In this document: one piece after another, positions 9,086 through 16,811 of the stretch
Position numbering within the stretch: position 1 is the stretch's first letter
Layout of the letters: each line of letters starts with the position of its first letter
From: Catalinimonas alkaloidigena
GTDB taxonomy: Bacteria; Bacteroidota; Bacteroidia; Cytophagales; Flexibacteraceae
Assembly (NCBI RefSeq): GCF_900100765.1
Contig: NZ_FNFO01000004.1
Coordinates: 496,001 to 560,000 of the forward strand
Direction of reading: 5' to 3'
Length of the DNA stretch: 64,000 bases
Program-made: the position numbers and the translations under genes
Notes under the pieces: model-generated
Seen by the model: only the letters and a program-made list of their open reading frames with translations
Told to the model about the DNA's origin: nothing
Databases searched by the model: none

Positions 9086-11149
9086 ATGAACAATATATTA
9101 GCAACGCCTTTTGAGACACCTTTTGGCGTAGCCCCTTTTTCCAGCATCAAAGTAGACGATTTTCTGCCCGCGCTGAAGGCCGCCATTGAAGAAGGAAAAG
9201 CACAGGTACAGATGGTTGCTGATGCCAACACGCCCCCGACCTTCGCGAACACCGTTGAAGCCCTCGAACGCAGCGGCGAACGCGTAGGCATTATTTCCAG
9301 CATTCTTTTCAACCTGAACGCCGCAGAAACCAACCCCGAGTTGCAGAAAGTGGCGCGCGATGCCTCCCCACTCTTGTCCGAGTATGGCAACGACATTCTG
9401 TTGAACGAAAAGCTGTTCCAACGCATCGCTCAGGTGTGGAACGACCGCGCTCAGTACGACCTGACGCCCGAAGCCGCCACGTTGCTGGAAAAAACCTACA
9501 AGCAATTTGTGCGCAACGGTGCCAACCTCGACGAAGCCGGCAAACAACGCCTCCGGGAAATCGACAAGCGGATGGCCGAATTGTCGCTGCTGTTCGGCGA
9601 GCACGTGTTGAACGCCACCAACGCGTACGAAATGGTCATTACCGACGAGGCCGAATTAGCCGGACTGCCGGAAGATGCCCGCGAGATGGCAGCCGACACC
9701 GCCCGTGAAAAGGGGAAAGAAGGCTGTTGGATCTTTACGTTGCAGTTTCCCAGTTACTTGCCGTTTATGACCTACGCCGATCATCGGGGACGCCGGGAGG
9801 AACTGTTCCGCGCCTATGCCTCGCGTTCGTTCGGTGGTGAAAACGACAACCAGGAAGTTATCAAAGAACTGGTGGCGTTGCGCCAGGAACGCGCCCAACT
9901 GCTGGGCTACGCGTCTCACGCGGATTTTGTCCTGGAAGAACGCATGGCGGAATCGCCCCAGAAGGTCTACGATTTTCTGGAGGAAATGCTTCAGTATGCC
10001 AAGCCCGTCGCCCTGCGCGAGGTACAAGACCTGGAAGCGTATGCCCGCGCACACGGCGGCCCCGAACGCCTCGAACGGTGGGACCACGCCTACTGGGCCG
10101 AAAAGCTAAAAAAAGAAAAGTTCGAGATCGACGACGAGATTCTGAAGCCTTACTTTCAGCTGGAAAACGTGATTGAAGGCGCGTTTCAGGTCGCCGGGAA
10201 ACTCTACGGCCTTACGTTCCGTCAGGTCGACAACATTCCCGTGTACCATCCCGATGTCCGCACGTTTGTGGTCGAAGAGAAGGGCACCGGACGCCACATC
10301 GGCGTCTTTTACGGCGATTTCTTCCCGCGCCCCGGCAAGCGTAACGGGGCCTGGATGACGTCGTATCGCGATCAGAAAAAGGAGAAAGGCCAGGAACAAC
10401 GTCCCCACATTTCGATCGTGTGCAACTTCACAAAGCCTACGGCGACCAAGCCTTCGCTTCTGACGTTCAACGAGGTTACGACCCTTTTCCACGAGTTCGG
10501 TCACGCGCTGCACGGGCTTCTGGCCGACGGCATGTACGCCAGCCTGACAGGCACGTCCGTCTACTGGGACTTTGTGGAGCTGCCTTCGCAGGTGATGGAA
10601 AACTGGGTGTACGAGAAAGAAGCCCTCGACCTTTTCGCCCGCCATTACCAGACCGGCGAACCCATTCCGGCCGAGTTGGTGGAACGCATCAAGGCCAGTG
10701 CCAATTTCATGAGCGGTTACCAGACCGTTCGCCAAATCAGCTTTGCCAAGCTCGACCTGGCCTATCACCGCCAGCAAGCCGATTCTATTCAAGAGGTCAG
10801 CGGGTTTGAAGCTATAGCCCTGGCTGAAACGGAACTCTATCCGAAAGTAGAAGGGACCAACACCAGCTGTTCGTTCAGCCACATTTTCCAGGGCGGCTAT
10901 TCGGCGGGGTATTATAGCTACAAGTGGGCCGAAGTACTCGACGCCGATGCGTTTGAGTTCTTCCAGGAGAAAGGCATTTTCAACCAGGAGACGGCCGACC
11001 TGTTCCGCCGCCACGTTTTGTCGGCCGGGGGAAGCGAGCATCCGATGCTGCTTTACAAGCGGTTCCGGGGCCAAGAACCCTCGCCGCGTGCTCTCCTGCG
11101 ACGCGCCGGGCTTTTGCCCAACGAGGAGACTCCTCTGCCGCAGCAGTAG
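9086..11149 (+). CDS. M3 family zinc metallopeptidase (Dcp/oligopeptidase A-like)
   Basis: A protein of 687 residues, the usual length for peptidyl-dipeptidase Dcp and oligopeptidase A, which degrade short peptides. The zinc-binding HEFGH motif begins at H469 within TLFHEFGHALHGLLAD; the third zinc ligand would be the glutamate of the following WDFVELPSQVMENW segment. The N-terminus (ATPFETPFGVAPFSSIKVDDF) matches the start of cytoplasmic family members and shows no signal peptide, so the enzyme probably acts in the cytoplasm. The C-terminal part contains GTNTSCSFSHIFQGGYSAGYYSYKWAEV (quoted in pieces: CSFSHIFQGGYSAGYYSYKW), typical of the substrate-binding helices. It is monocistronic and ends at a clear terminator. 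Dcp and OpdA cannot be told apart with certainty by eye. Confidence 0.9.
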   Translation: MNNILATPFETPFGVAPFSSIKVDDFLPALKAAIEEGKAQVQMVADANTPPTFANTVEALERSGERVGIISSILFNLNAAETNPELQKVARDASPLLSEYGNDILLNEKLFQRIAQVWNDRAQYDLTPEAATLLEKTYKQFVRNGANLDEAGKQRLREIDKRMAELSLLFGEHVLNATNAYEMVITDEAELAGLPEDAREMAADTAREKGKEGCWIFTLQFPSYLPFMTYADHRGRREELFRAYASRSFGGENDNQEVIKELVALRQERAQLLGYASHADFVLEERMAESPQKVYDFLEEMLQYAKPVALREVQDLEAYARAHGGPERLERWDHAYWAEKLKKEKFEIDDEILKPYFQLENVIEGAFQVAGKLYGLTFRQVDNIPVYHPDVRTFVVEEKGTGRHIGVFYGDFFPRPGKRNGAWMTSYRDQKKEKGQEQRPHISIVCNFTKPTATKPSLLTFNEVTTLFHEFGHALHGLLADGMYASLTGTSVYWDFVELPSQVMENWVYEKEALDLFARHYQTGEPIPAELVERIKASANFMSGYQTVRQISFAKLDLAYHRQQADSIQEVSGFEAIALAETELYPKVEGTNTSCSFSHIFQGGYSAGYYSYKWAEVLDADAFEFFQEKGIFNQETADLFRRHVLSAGGSEHPMLLYKRFRGQEPSPRALLRRAGLLPNEETPLPQQ

Positions 11150-11160
11150 TCAAAAAATAG

Positions 11161-11189
11161 AAAGGGAAGCGTAACGCTTCCCTTTTTTA
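11161..11189 (+). terminator. Intrinsic terminator after the M3 peptidase gene
   Basis: A perfect 11-base stem (AAAGGGAAGCG at 11161-11171 with CGCTTCCCTTT at 11175-11185), a 3-base loop and a T6 run. The A-rich bases in front also give a short T run on the - strand, so it may serve the convergent hydrolase operon as well. Confidence 0.85.
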
Positions 11190-11196
11190 TGACCTT

Positions 11197-12204
11197 TCAG
11201 TACCGATTTACAAACGCCTGCACCTCCTGCACAAACCGCGACGACTCGGTGATGAAGGGCTCGTGCCACGAGTTTTCGAACGTTACCCACGTCACCTCCG
11301 TGTCTTCAGGCAGTAACGCTTTGGTTTCCAGCCCCACTCCCAGCGGCACCACGCCATCTTTTTCGCCCCAGAACAGCCCGATCGGTACCGTAATATCCGA
11401 CAACGCCGTGCTTTTGTCGTAGCGCAGCATTTCGTGCCGGGCCCATCCTTCGTAGGCACCGGCGTGGGTAAACATGCCCAGGGCGGTGTTGGGTGAAGCA
11501 AACAGGTAATTCAACACGTATTTTTTGTCTTCGTAGACCGAAACGGGGTTGCCTTCCAGATCGTGCATGTGCCGGTAGAGCGTGCCCCATTCGTACGTTG
11601 CGAGCGTCTCCGGGGTCAGTGGATGCTCGGTGACAAATTGCTCCGCGGCGGTGTGGCCCTGTGCGCGGGCGGCTTCCAAGACCCACGCCTGCATCTGTAC
11701 GAGCCACCGGTAGGTCGAGAAAATCCCGTTCACCAGCATGGCGCCTTTGACGAGCCGTTGGTTGTCGCCGGTGGTCAGAAACTGCCAGGCTAATTCTACC
11801 CCGAAGCTGTGTGCTAACAGGTACAGATCGACGTCAGGATACTGCTGCTTCAGCAGAGTAACCACGTAATAAGCATCTTCCCCAAACTGCGCATAGGTCA
11901 ACAAATCAGGATGGACCCGGCCGGACGACGAACCCGCCACGCGCTGATCCCAATAGGCCACCGCTACCGTTTTTTCCAAGGCTTCAAAATAAGGCTGGTA
12001 GCACATGGCGCAGTCGCCAGGGCCGCCGTGCAGAAACAGCACCATCTTGCCCGAAGCGACGTTGCCCCGTATCCAGATGGGCATTTCCGCCCCTTTGTGG
12101 ACCAGATTCAGCTTGTCGGCCACGCGGTCAGGCGTTTCGCGCTGGCAGGCAACAGTCAGGCACAGCAGGCCCGCTAACAGAACAAGGTGACGTAGAGTAG
12201 ACAT
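11197..12204 (-). CDS. Lipoprotein alpha/beta hydrolase (prolyl-aminopeptidase-like fold)
   Basis: A protein of 335 residues with a lipoprotein signal ending at C20 (LTVAC). HGGPG at 59-63 is the oxyanion-hole motif of the proline iminopeptidase/S33 group. The nucleophile is S133 in AHSFG, and D283 (WGEKDG) and H314 (SWHEP) complete the triad. An aminopeptidase, lactonase or esterase activity is possible; the substrate cannot be read from the sequence. It should sit in the cell envelope, anchored by lipid. It lies two bases downstream of a small envelope-protein gene, so the two form an operon that converges on the peptidase terminator. Confidence 0.8.
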   Translation of the reverse strand: MSTLRHLVLLAGLLCLTVACQRETPDRVADKLNLVHKGAEMPIWIRGNVASGKMVLFLHGGPGDCAMCYQPYFEALEKTVAVAYWDQRVAGSSSGRVHPDLLTYAQFGEDAYYVVTLLKQQYPDVDLYLLAHSFGVELAWQFLTTGDNQRLVKGAMLVNGIFSTYRWLVQMQAWVLEAARAQGHTAAEQFVTEHPLTPETLATYEWGTLYRHMHDLEGNPVSVYEDKKYVLNYLFASPNTALGMFTHAGAYEGWARHEMLRYDKSTALSDITVPIGLFWGEKDGVVPLGVGLETKALLPEDTEVTWVTFENSWHEPFITESSRFVQEVQAFVNRY

Positions 12205-12206
12205 GA

Positions 12207-12827
12207 TTAATGAGTGCCAAGACGTTTTTTGATGATGCCCGCTTCCAGCGCCACACGAGGCAGAAACGAGGCGTTATAGGGCACTTGTACGCTCCAGTTC
12301 AACCGGGTGTACCAGGCCAGGGGAATGCGTTTTTTCACCGACAGGTCTTTCCCGATGCCCAGCGAGAGCGTCGGGAGAAAAGTGCTTCGGCCGGCCCATG
12401 CTTTCTTCTGCAACTCTCCGGAGGGCGTAACCCGGTACGTTTGGCCTTCCAGAAAATACCGGAAATAACTGGGGGCAATTCCGGCTTCCAGCAACCCTCC
12501 TTTCGGGCCGAGGCGCTGGTACGTTATTTCCGGAGCTACGACGAGTCCCACGTGGTTTTGCGGGTGACGATAGAGCGCTACGCCCGGTGTAAACAACCAG
12601 TTGCGGGTGACGCGGGCTTCCGTCTTTTTAAGGCGCTCGCTGGTTTTCAGGGGGTACTGTGTTCCCACCTTCAGGCCGTAGTGCGTAACGGTTTCGCCGT
12701 AGTACGCGATCCGCCAGGTTTGGGCACGCCCCTCGTTCGTGAAAAGCAGCGCACAGAGCAGAAGCGCCCCGCCCCGCCAGGATGGGTCCAGAAGCAGTGC
12801 TTGGAAGAAGAATCGTCGCCAATTCAT
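12207..12827 (-). CDS. Envelope protein, probably outer-membrane or periplasmic beta-rich (unknown function)
   Basis: A protein of 206 residues. The N-terminus has a long hydrophobic stretch (GGALLLCALLFTNEGRAQ) that looks like a signal peptide with an unusually long leader. The mature part alternates hydrophobic and polar residues with many glycines and tyrosines (HYGLKVGTQYPLKT, LLEAGIAPSYFRYFLEGQTY), as in small outer-membrane beta-barrels, and has a terminal strand VALEAGIIKKRL. I do not recognise the family. Its stop codon is two bases from the start of the lipoprotein hydrolase, which indicates co-expression. No cysteine lipobox is present. Confidence 0.6.
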   Translation of the reverse strand: MNWRRFFFQALLLDPSWRGGALLLCALLFTNEGRAQTWRIAYYGETVTHYGLKVGTQYPLKTSERLKKTEARVTRNWLFTPGVALYRHPQNHVGLVVAPEITYQRLGPKGGLLEAGIAPSYFRYFLEGQTYRVTPSGELQKKAWAGRSTFLPTLSLGIGKDLSVKKRIPLAWYTRLNWSVQVPYNASFLPRVALEAGIIKKRLGTH

Positions 12828-13052
12828 CGCGTTTTTTTAGGCAAAGCTAGTAGACTGCCTTGCCTGTTTCTTGTAGAAAAACGACACCTGCAGCGCGCTA
12901 CAGACCGTTTTTACACGCTTGCCTGAACTTTGACGCTGGCGTTTACGGGCTTACGTGTCCGGAATACGCCATCTCAAGGTAAAATCCGATAACTTGGCTG
13001 CCGCTGAGGCAACCGACCTCCGCCGTTTTTCCAACCGATCCACCCTATTCTC

Positions 13053-14213
13053 ATGCTCCATTCGTCACGTCGTCAGTTCCTGAAAACATCCGTACTCGGC
13101 GCGGTAGGCCTCTCGCTGCCTCAACTGGCCCACGGCCGCCGCCCGTTGGCTCCTTACCGCTTCTACGTCGGTACCTATACGTCCAAAGAGAGTCAAGGCA
13201 TCTACCTTTACGAACTGGACCCGACCAGCGGTCGCCTGATCTACCAGCAACTGGCCGCACGCCTGACGAATCCGTCGTACCTGGCCATCGACGGGCAGCA
13301 ACGTTACCTCTACGCCGTAAACGAGACCGAAGAGTTCGAAGGCAAACCCGGCGGCGCGGTGAGCGCCTACGCCATCGATCCGGCCACGGGCCAACTCACG
13401 CTCCTCAACCAGCAGCCCACGCGCGGCGGGGCTCCCTGTTACATCTCGGTCGATCAGCAGAACCGCTACGTGCTGGTGGCCAACTACGTAGCGGGCAACG
13501 TGGCGGTCTACCCCCTGCAGGCAGATGGACGCCTCGGGGCCATGAGCGATCTGGTACAACACACGGGCAGTGGTCCCAACCCACAGCGCCAGCAGTCACC
13601 GCACGCACATTGCGTGTTGATGGACCCGACCAACCAGTTTGCGTTTGCCGTGGACCTGGGCATCGACAAGATCATCAGTTACCGGCTCGATGCGACCACC
13701 GGCAAACTTCGTCCGAACGCCGAAACGCAGGCCGCACCCGGCGCAGGCCCACGGCACTTGGTTTTCCACCCCAATGGCCGGCTGGCCTGCGTCATCAACG
13801 AACTGAATTCGACCCTAACCTCATATCGCTACAACCGCCAGGCCGGTACCCTCGAAGCAGTGCAAACCGTACCGACCCTGCCGTCTTCATTTAACGGGGA
13901 TAACTCCTGCGCCGACATTCATTTCGACGCTAGCGGCCGCTTTGTGTACGGCTCCAACCGGGGACACAACAGCATTGTGGCCTACGCCATCGACGGCGAA
14001 ACCGGCCAGCTCGACTACCGGCAGCACATCTCGACCCAAGGCCAAACGCCCCGCAATTTTGCGGTCGATCCGTCCGGGAAATTTCTCCTGGCCGCCAACC
14101 AGGCGTCGGATTCCATCGTTACCATAGGCATTGACGGTGCCACGGGTCAGCTGGCCAGCCGCGGGACGATTGCCGGGGCACCGACACCCGTTTGCATACG
14201 ATTTTTAGGATAA
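13053..14213 (+). CDS. Tat-exported lactonase family protein (YkgB/6-phosphogluconolactonase-like beta-propeller)
   Basis: A protein of 386 residues with a twin-arginine signal (SSRRQFLKTSVLGAVGLSL), so it is folded before export to the periplasm. The mature part is a seven-bladed propeller of the lactonase family: FYVGTYTSKESQGIYLYELD opens the first blade, and repeats such as GAGPRHLVFHPNGRLACVIN and ADIHFDASGRFVYGSNRGHNS recur. Family members hydrolyse 6-phosphogluconolactone or other lactones, but an exported version more likely acts on a non-phosphorylated sugar lactone; that is inference. Two GMC oxidoreductase systems elsewhere in the window could make such lactones. The ZIP transporter gene starts four bases after its stop codon, suggesting an operon. 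Confidence 0.85.
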   Translation: MLHSSRRQFLKTSVLGAVGLSLPQLAHGRRPLAPYRFYVGTYTSKESQGIYLYELDPTSGRLIYQQLAARLTNPSYLAIDGQQRYLYAVNETEEFEGKPGGAVSAYAIDPATGQLTLLNQQPTRGGAPCYISVDQQNRYVLVANYVAGNVAVYPLQADGRLGAMSDLVQHTGSGPNPQRQQSPHAHCVLMDPTNQFAFAVDLGIDKIISYRLDATTGKLRPNAETQAAPGAGPRHLVFHPNGRLACVINELNSTLTSYRYNRQAGTLEAVQTVPTLPSSFNGDNSCADIHFDASGRFVYGSNRGHNSIVAYAIDGETGQLDYRQHISTQGQTPRNFAVDPSGKFLLAANQASDSIVTIGIDGATGQLASRGTIAGAPTPVCIRFLG

Positions 14214-14217
14214 GTTC

Positions 14218-14991
14218 ATGCCTTTTTTGCTTGCCGTTCCGACCTGGGTAATGGCCGGAGTCTGGGGACTGGTGGCCGGAGGTGCCCTGTTGGGAGGCGC
14301 TTTGGCAGGCTATTTTGCCCACGTTCCCCGCCGTATGATCGCCGCCATCATGGCGTTCGGCAGCGGGGTGCTGATCTCAGCCCTCTCGTTCGAACTGATG
14401 GAAGACGCCTTCGAGCGCGGCGGATTCGATGCCACTGCCCTCGGTTTCGTAGCCGGAGCGGCCCTCTATACCGCTGCCAACTGGCTTCTAAGCTACTACG
14501 GTGCGCGCCACCGCAAACGCTCCGGTGCCGAACAACCCTCCGAGTCGGACGACGAAGGCAGCGGGCTGGCGATTGCCATCGGTGCGCTGTTGGACGGCAT
14601 TCCGGAATCGATCGTGATTGGCCTGAGTCTGCTGGAGGGCGGTGCCGTAAGTCTGGTGACGGTGGTGGCCGTCTTTCTCTCGAATGTGCCGGAGGGGCTT
14701 TCCAGCGCGGCCGGTATGAAAAACGCAGGCCGGTCGGCGCGCTATATTTTTGGGGTATGGGGCGGCATTGCCTTGATTTCCGGGGCGGCTTCTTTGCTGG
14801 GCTATTCGGTCTTTCAGGACTTTTCGCCTGATGTCATCGCCGCCACAACTGCCGTCGCGGCCGGGGCCATCCTCGCCATGCTGGTCGACACCATGATTCC
14901 CGAGGCTTTTGCCGTGGCCCATAATTTCGCGGGACTGATCACGGTGCTGGGCTTCCTGGTCGCCTTTGTGCTCAGCAAATTCGGCGGGTAA
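14218..14991 (+). CDS. ZIP family divalent metal transporter
   Basis: A protein of 257 residues with about eight membrane segments, placed in the inner membrane, importing Zn2+ or a related divalent cation. The metal-binding helices are recognisable: ALLDGIPESIVIGLSLLEGG (helix 4 type, with D, P, E) and FLSNVPEGLSSAAGMKNAG (helix 5 type). An unusual feature for the family is that the usual helix-4 histidine is replaced by aspartate and glutamate. A hydrophilic loop RHRKRSGAEQPSESDDEGSG separates the halves. The gene starts four bases after the lactonase stop codon. There is no obvious functional link between the two, and no metal-responsive operator was seen. Confidence 0.8.
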   Translation: MPFLLAVPTWVMAGVWGLVAGGALLGGALAGYFAHVPRRMIAAIMAFGSGVLISALSFELMEDAFERGGFDATALGFVAGAALYTAANWLLSYYGARHRKRSGAEQPSESDDEGSGLAIAIGALLDGIPESIVIGLSLLEGGAVSLVTVVAVFLSNVPEGLSSAAGMKNAGRSARYIFGVWGGIALISGAASLLGYSVFQDFSPDVIAATTAVAAGAILAMLVDTMIPEAFAVAHNFAGLITVLGFLVAFVLSKFGG

Positions 14992-15062
14992 CGTCCGGCC
15001 CGGTTTCCGCGATCTACTCCTTCCTGCCTTGCCTTTCCATCGGGTTTTGTAGCTTAGGCGTC

Positions 15063-16748
15063 ATGATGCCACGCTTGTTCCCGCTGTTTTGCCTGCTCCT
15101 GCTCTGGAGCTGCCGCCCCGCTTCGCCCCAAACGCAAACGTCGTTCGACCTCATCATCCGTCACGGCACGGTCTACGACGGGTCCGGCTCCGCTCCGGTA
15201 CAGACCGACATCGGCATTTCCGGAGACACCATTGCTGCCCTGGGCGATTTGTCGGAAGCCGACGCCCCTACGGTGCTCGACGCAGAAGGACTGGCGGTCG
15301 CGCCGGGGTTCATCAACGTCTTGTCGTGGTCGGTCGAATCGCTCCTGATCGACGGGCGCTCGCAGGGCGAAATCCGGCAAGGGGTAACGACCGAAGTATT
15401 TGGGGAAGGCGTCTCGTGGGGACCGCTGAACGCGGACATGAAACAACGCATGAAAACCGAACAGGGCGACCTGACGTACGACGTCTCCTGGACCACCCTG
15501 TCCGAGTATCTGAAGCACCTGGAATCCCAGGGCGTTTCGCCTAACGTAGCGTCGTTTCTGGGCGCCACCACCGTGCGCGAGTATGTAATTGGGTTGGAAG
15601 ACAAGGCTCCCACGCCCGCGCAACTGGCGCAGATGCGGCAACTGGTCCGGCAAGCAATGGAAGAAGGGGCGCTGGGCATCGGGTCATCGCTCATTTACGC
15701 ACCGGCGACGTACGCGTCCACCGACGAACTGATCGAGCTTTGCAAAGTGGCGGCAGAGTATGGGGGCATGTACATTTCGCACCTGCGCGACGAAGGCGAT
15801 TCGCTGCTGCCGGCGCTCGACGAGCTGATTCGCATCAGCCGGGAAGCTCGCATTCCCGCCGAAGTTTATCACCTGAAAGCAGCGGGCGAACGCAACTGGC
15901 CCAAGCTGGACTCGGCCATCGCCCGCATCGAGGCAGCACGCCAGGAAGGGCTGCCCATTACCGCCGACGTATACGTGTATACGGCCAGTTCGAACGGGCT
16001 GGACTCACGGATTCCGTCCTGGGCGCACAGCGGCGGCCCCGATTCGCTCTACCATCGCCTGCAAATGCCCGACACGCGGCAGCGACTCTTGCACGAAATC
16101 CGATCGGAAGCACCCTTCCCCCGCATTCTGCTCGTGGGCTTTAAATCGGAGGCGCTCAAACCGCTCATTGGCCAAACCCTGGAAGAAGTCGCTCAGCAAC
16201 GCGGTCAGGATCAGGCGGAAACCATGCTTGACTTGGTGCTGGAAGACCGGTCGTCGGTGCAGATTGTTTCGTTCATCATGAGCGAGGAGAACATCAAAAC
16301 CAAGCTTCGCCAACCGTGGGTTGCGTTGGGCTCCGATGCCACTTCGCGCGCCACAGAAGGGGTCTTCTTACTTTCGTCCACCCACCCACGGGCGTACGGC
16401 AACTTCGCGCGGTTGCTGGGCAAATACGTGCGCGAGGAAAACGTGCTGCCCTTGCAGGAGGCCATTCGGCGCATCACGAGCCTGCCCGCGCAAAACCTGA
16501 AACTGACGCGACGCGGTGCGTTACAACCCGGCTACTTCGCCGACGTGGTGGTGTTCGATCCTGACTCGATTGCAGACCGCGCCACCTACGACCATCCGCA
16601 TCAATATGCGGTTGGGATGCACCATGTGCTGGTGAACGGCACGCCGGTCCTTCAGCATGGAGAACACACAGGAGCCAAACCGGGACGTGCCTTGTGGGGG
16701 CCGGGCTTCGGCCGGAAATCCGTGGCCGCTGCGGACGAAGACCAGTAG
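15063..16748 (+). CDS. Amidohydrolase family protein, D-aminoacylase-like, with altered metal site
   Basis: A protein of 561 residues with a lipoprotein-like signal (LLLLWSCRP). It resembles N-acyl-D-amino-acid deacylases: FDLIIRHGTVYDGSG opens the small beta domain, IRQGVTTEVFGEGVSWGP follows the first barrel strand, and RRGALQPGYFADVVVFD closes it. The HxH motif after the first strand, which binds the alpha metal in the family, is replaced by L87-S88-W89 (GFINVLSW), and the metal-binding cysteine of the GNCG segment is also missing. H240 (YISHLRDEG), H270 (YHLKAAG) and the catalytic-type D425 (LGSDATS) remain. It may use a single metal or a different substrate. It probably acts in the periplasm on D-amino-acid derivatives such as cell-wall fragments (inference). 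Either of two adjacent ATG codons could be the start. Confidence 0.75.
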   Translation: MMPRLFPLFCLLLLWSCRPASPQTQTSFDLIIRHGTVYDGSGSAPVQTDIGISGDTIAALGDLSEADAPTVLDAEGLAVAPGFINVLSWSVESLLIDGRSQGEIRQGVTTEVFGEGVSWGPLNADMKQRMKTEQGDLTYDVSWTTLSEYLKHLESQGVSPNVASFLGATTVREYVIGLEDKAPTPAQLAQMRQLVRQAMEEGALGIGSSLIYAPATYASTDELIELCKVAAEYGGMYISHLRDEGDSLLPALDELIRISREARIPAEVYHLKAAGERNWPKLDSAIARIEAARQEGLPITADVYVYTASSNGLDSRIPSWAHSGGPDSLYHRLQMPDTRQRLLHEIRSEAPFPRILLVGFKSEALKPLIGQTLEEVAQQRGQDQAETMLDLVLEDRSSVQIVSFIMSEENIKTKLRQPWVALGSDATSRATEGVFLLSSTHPRAYGNFARLLGKYVREENVLPLQEAIRRITSLPAQNLKLTRRGALQPGYFADVVVFDPDSIADRATYDHPHQYAVGMHHVLVNGTPVLQHGEHTGAKPGRALWGPGFGRKSVAAADEDQ

Positions 16749-16811
16749 TCTGCAGGAAGTCCCCGTCGCGGATAACTCGTTACGAATCAACTTCGCACGG
16801 GCCTATTTCTC

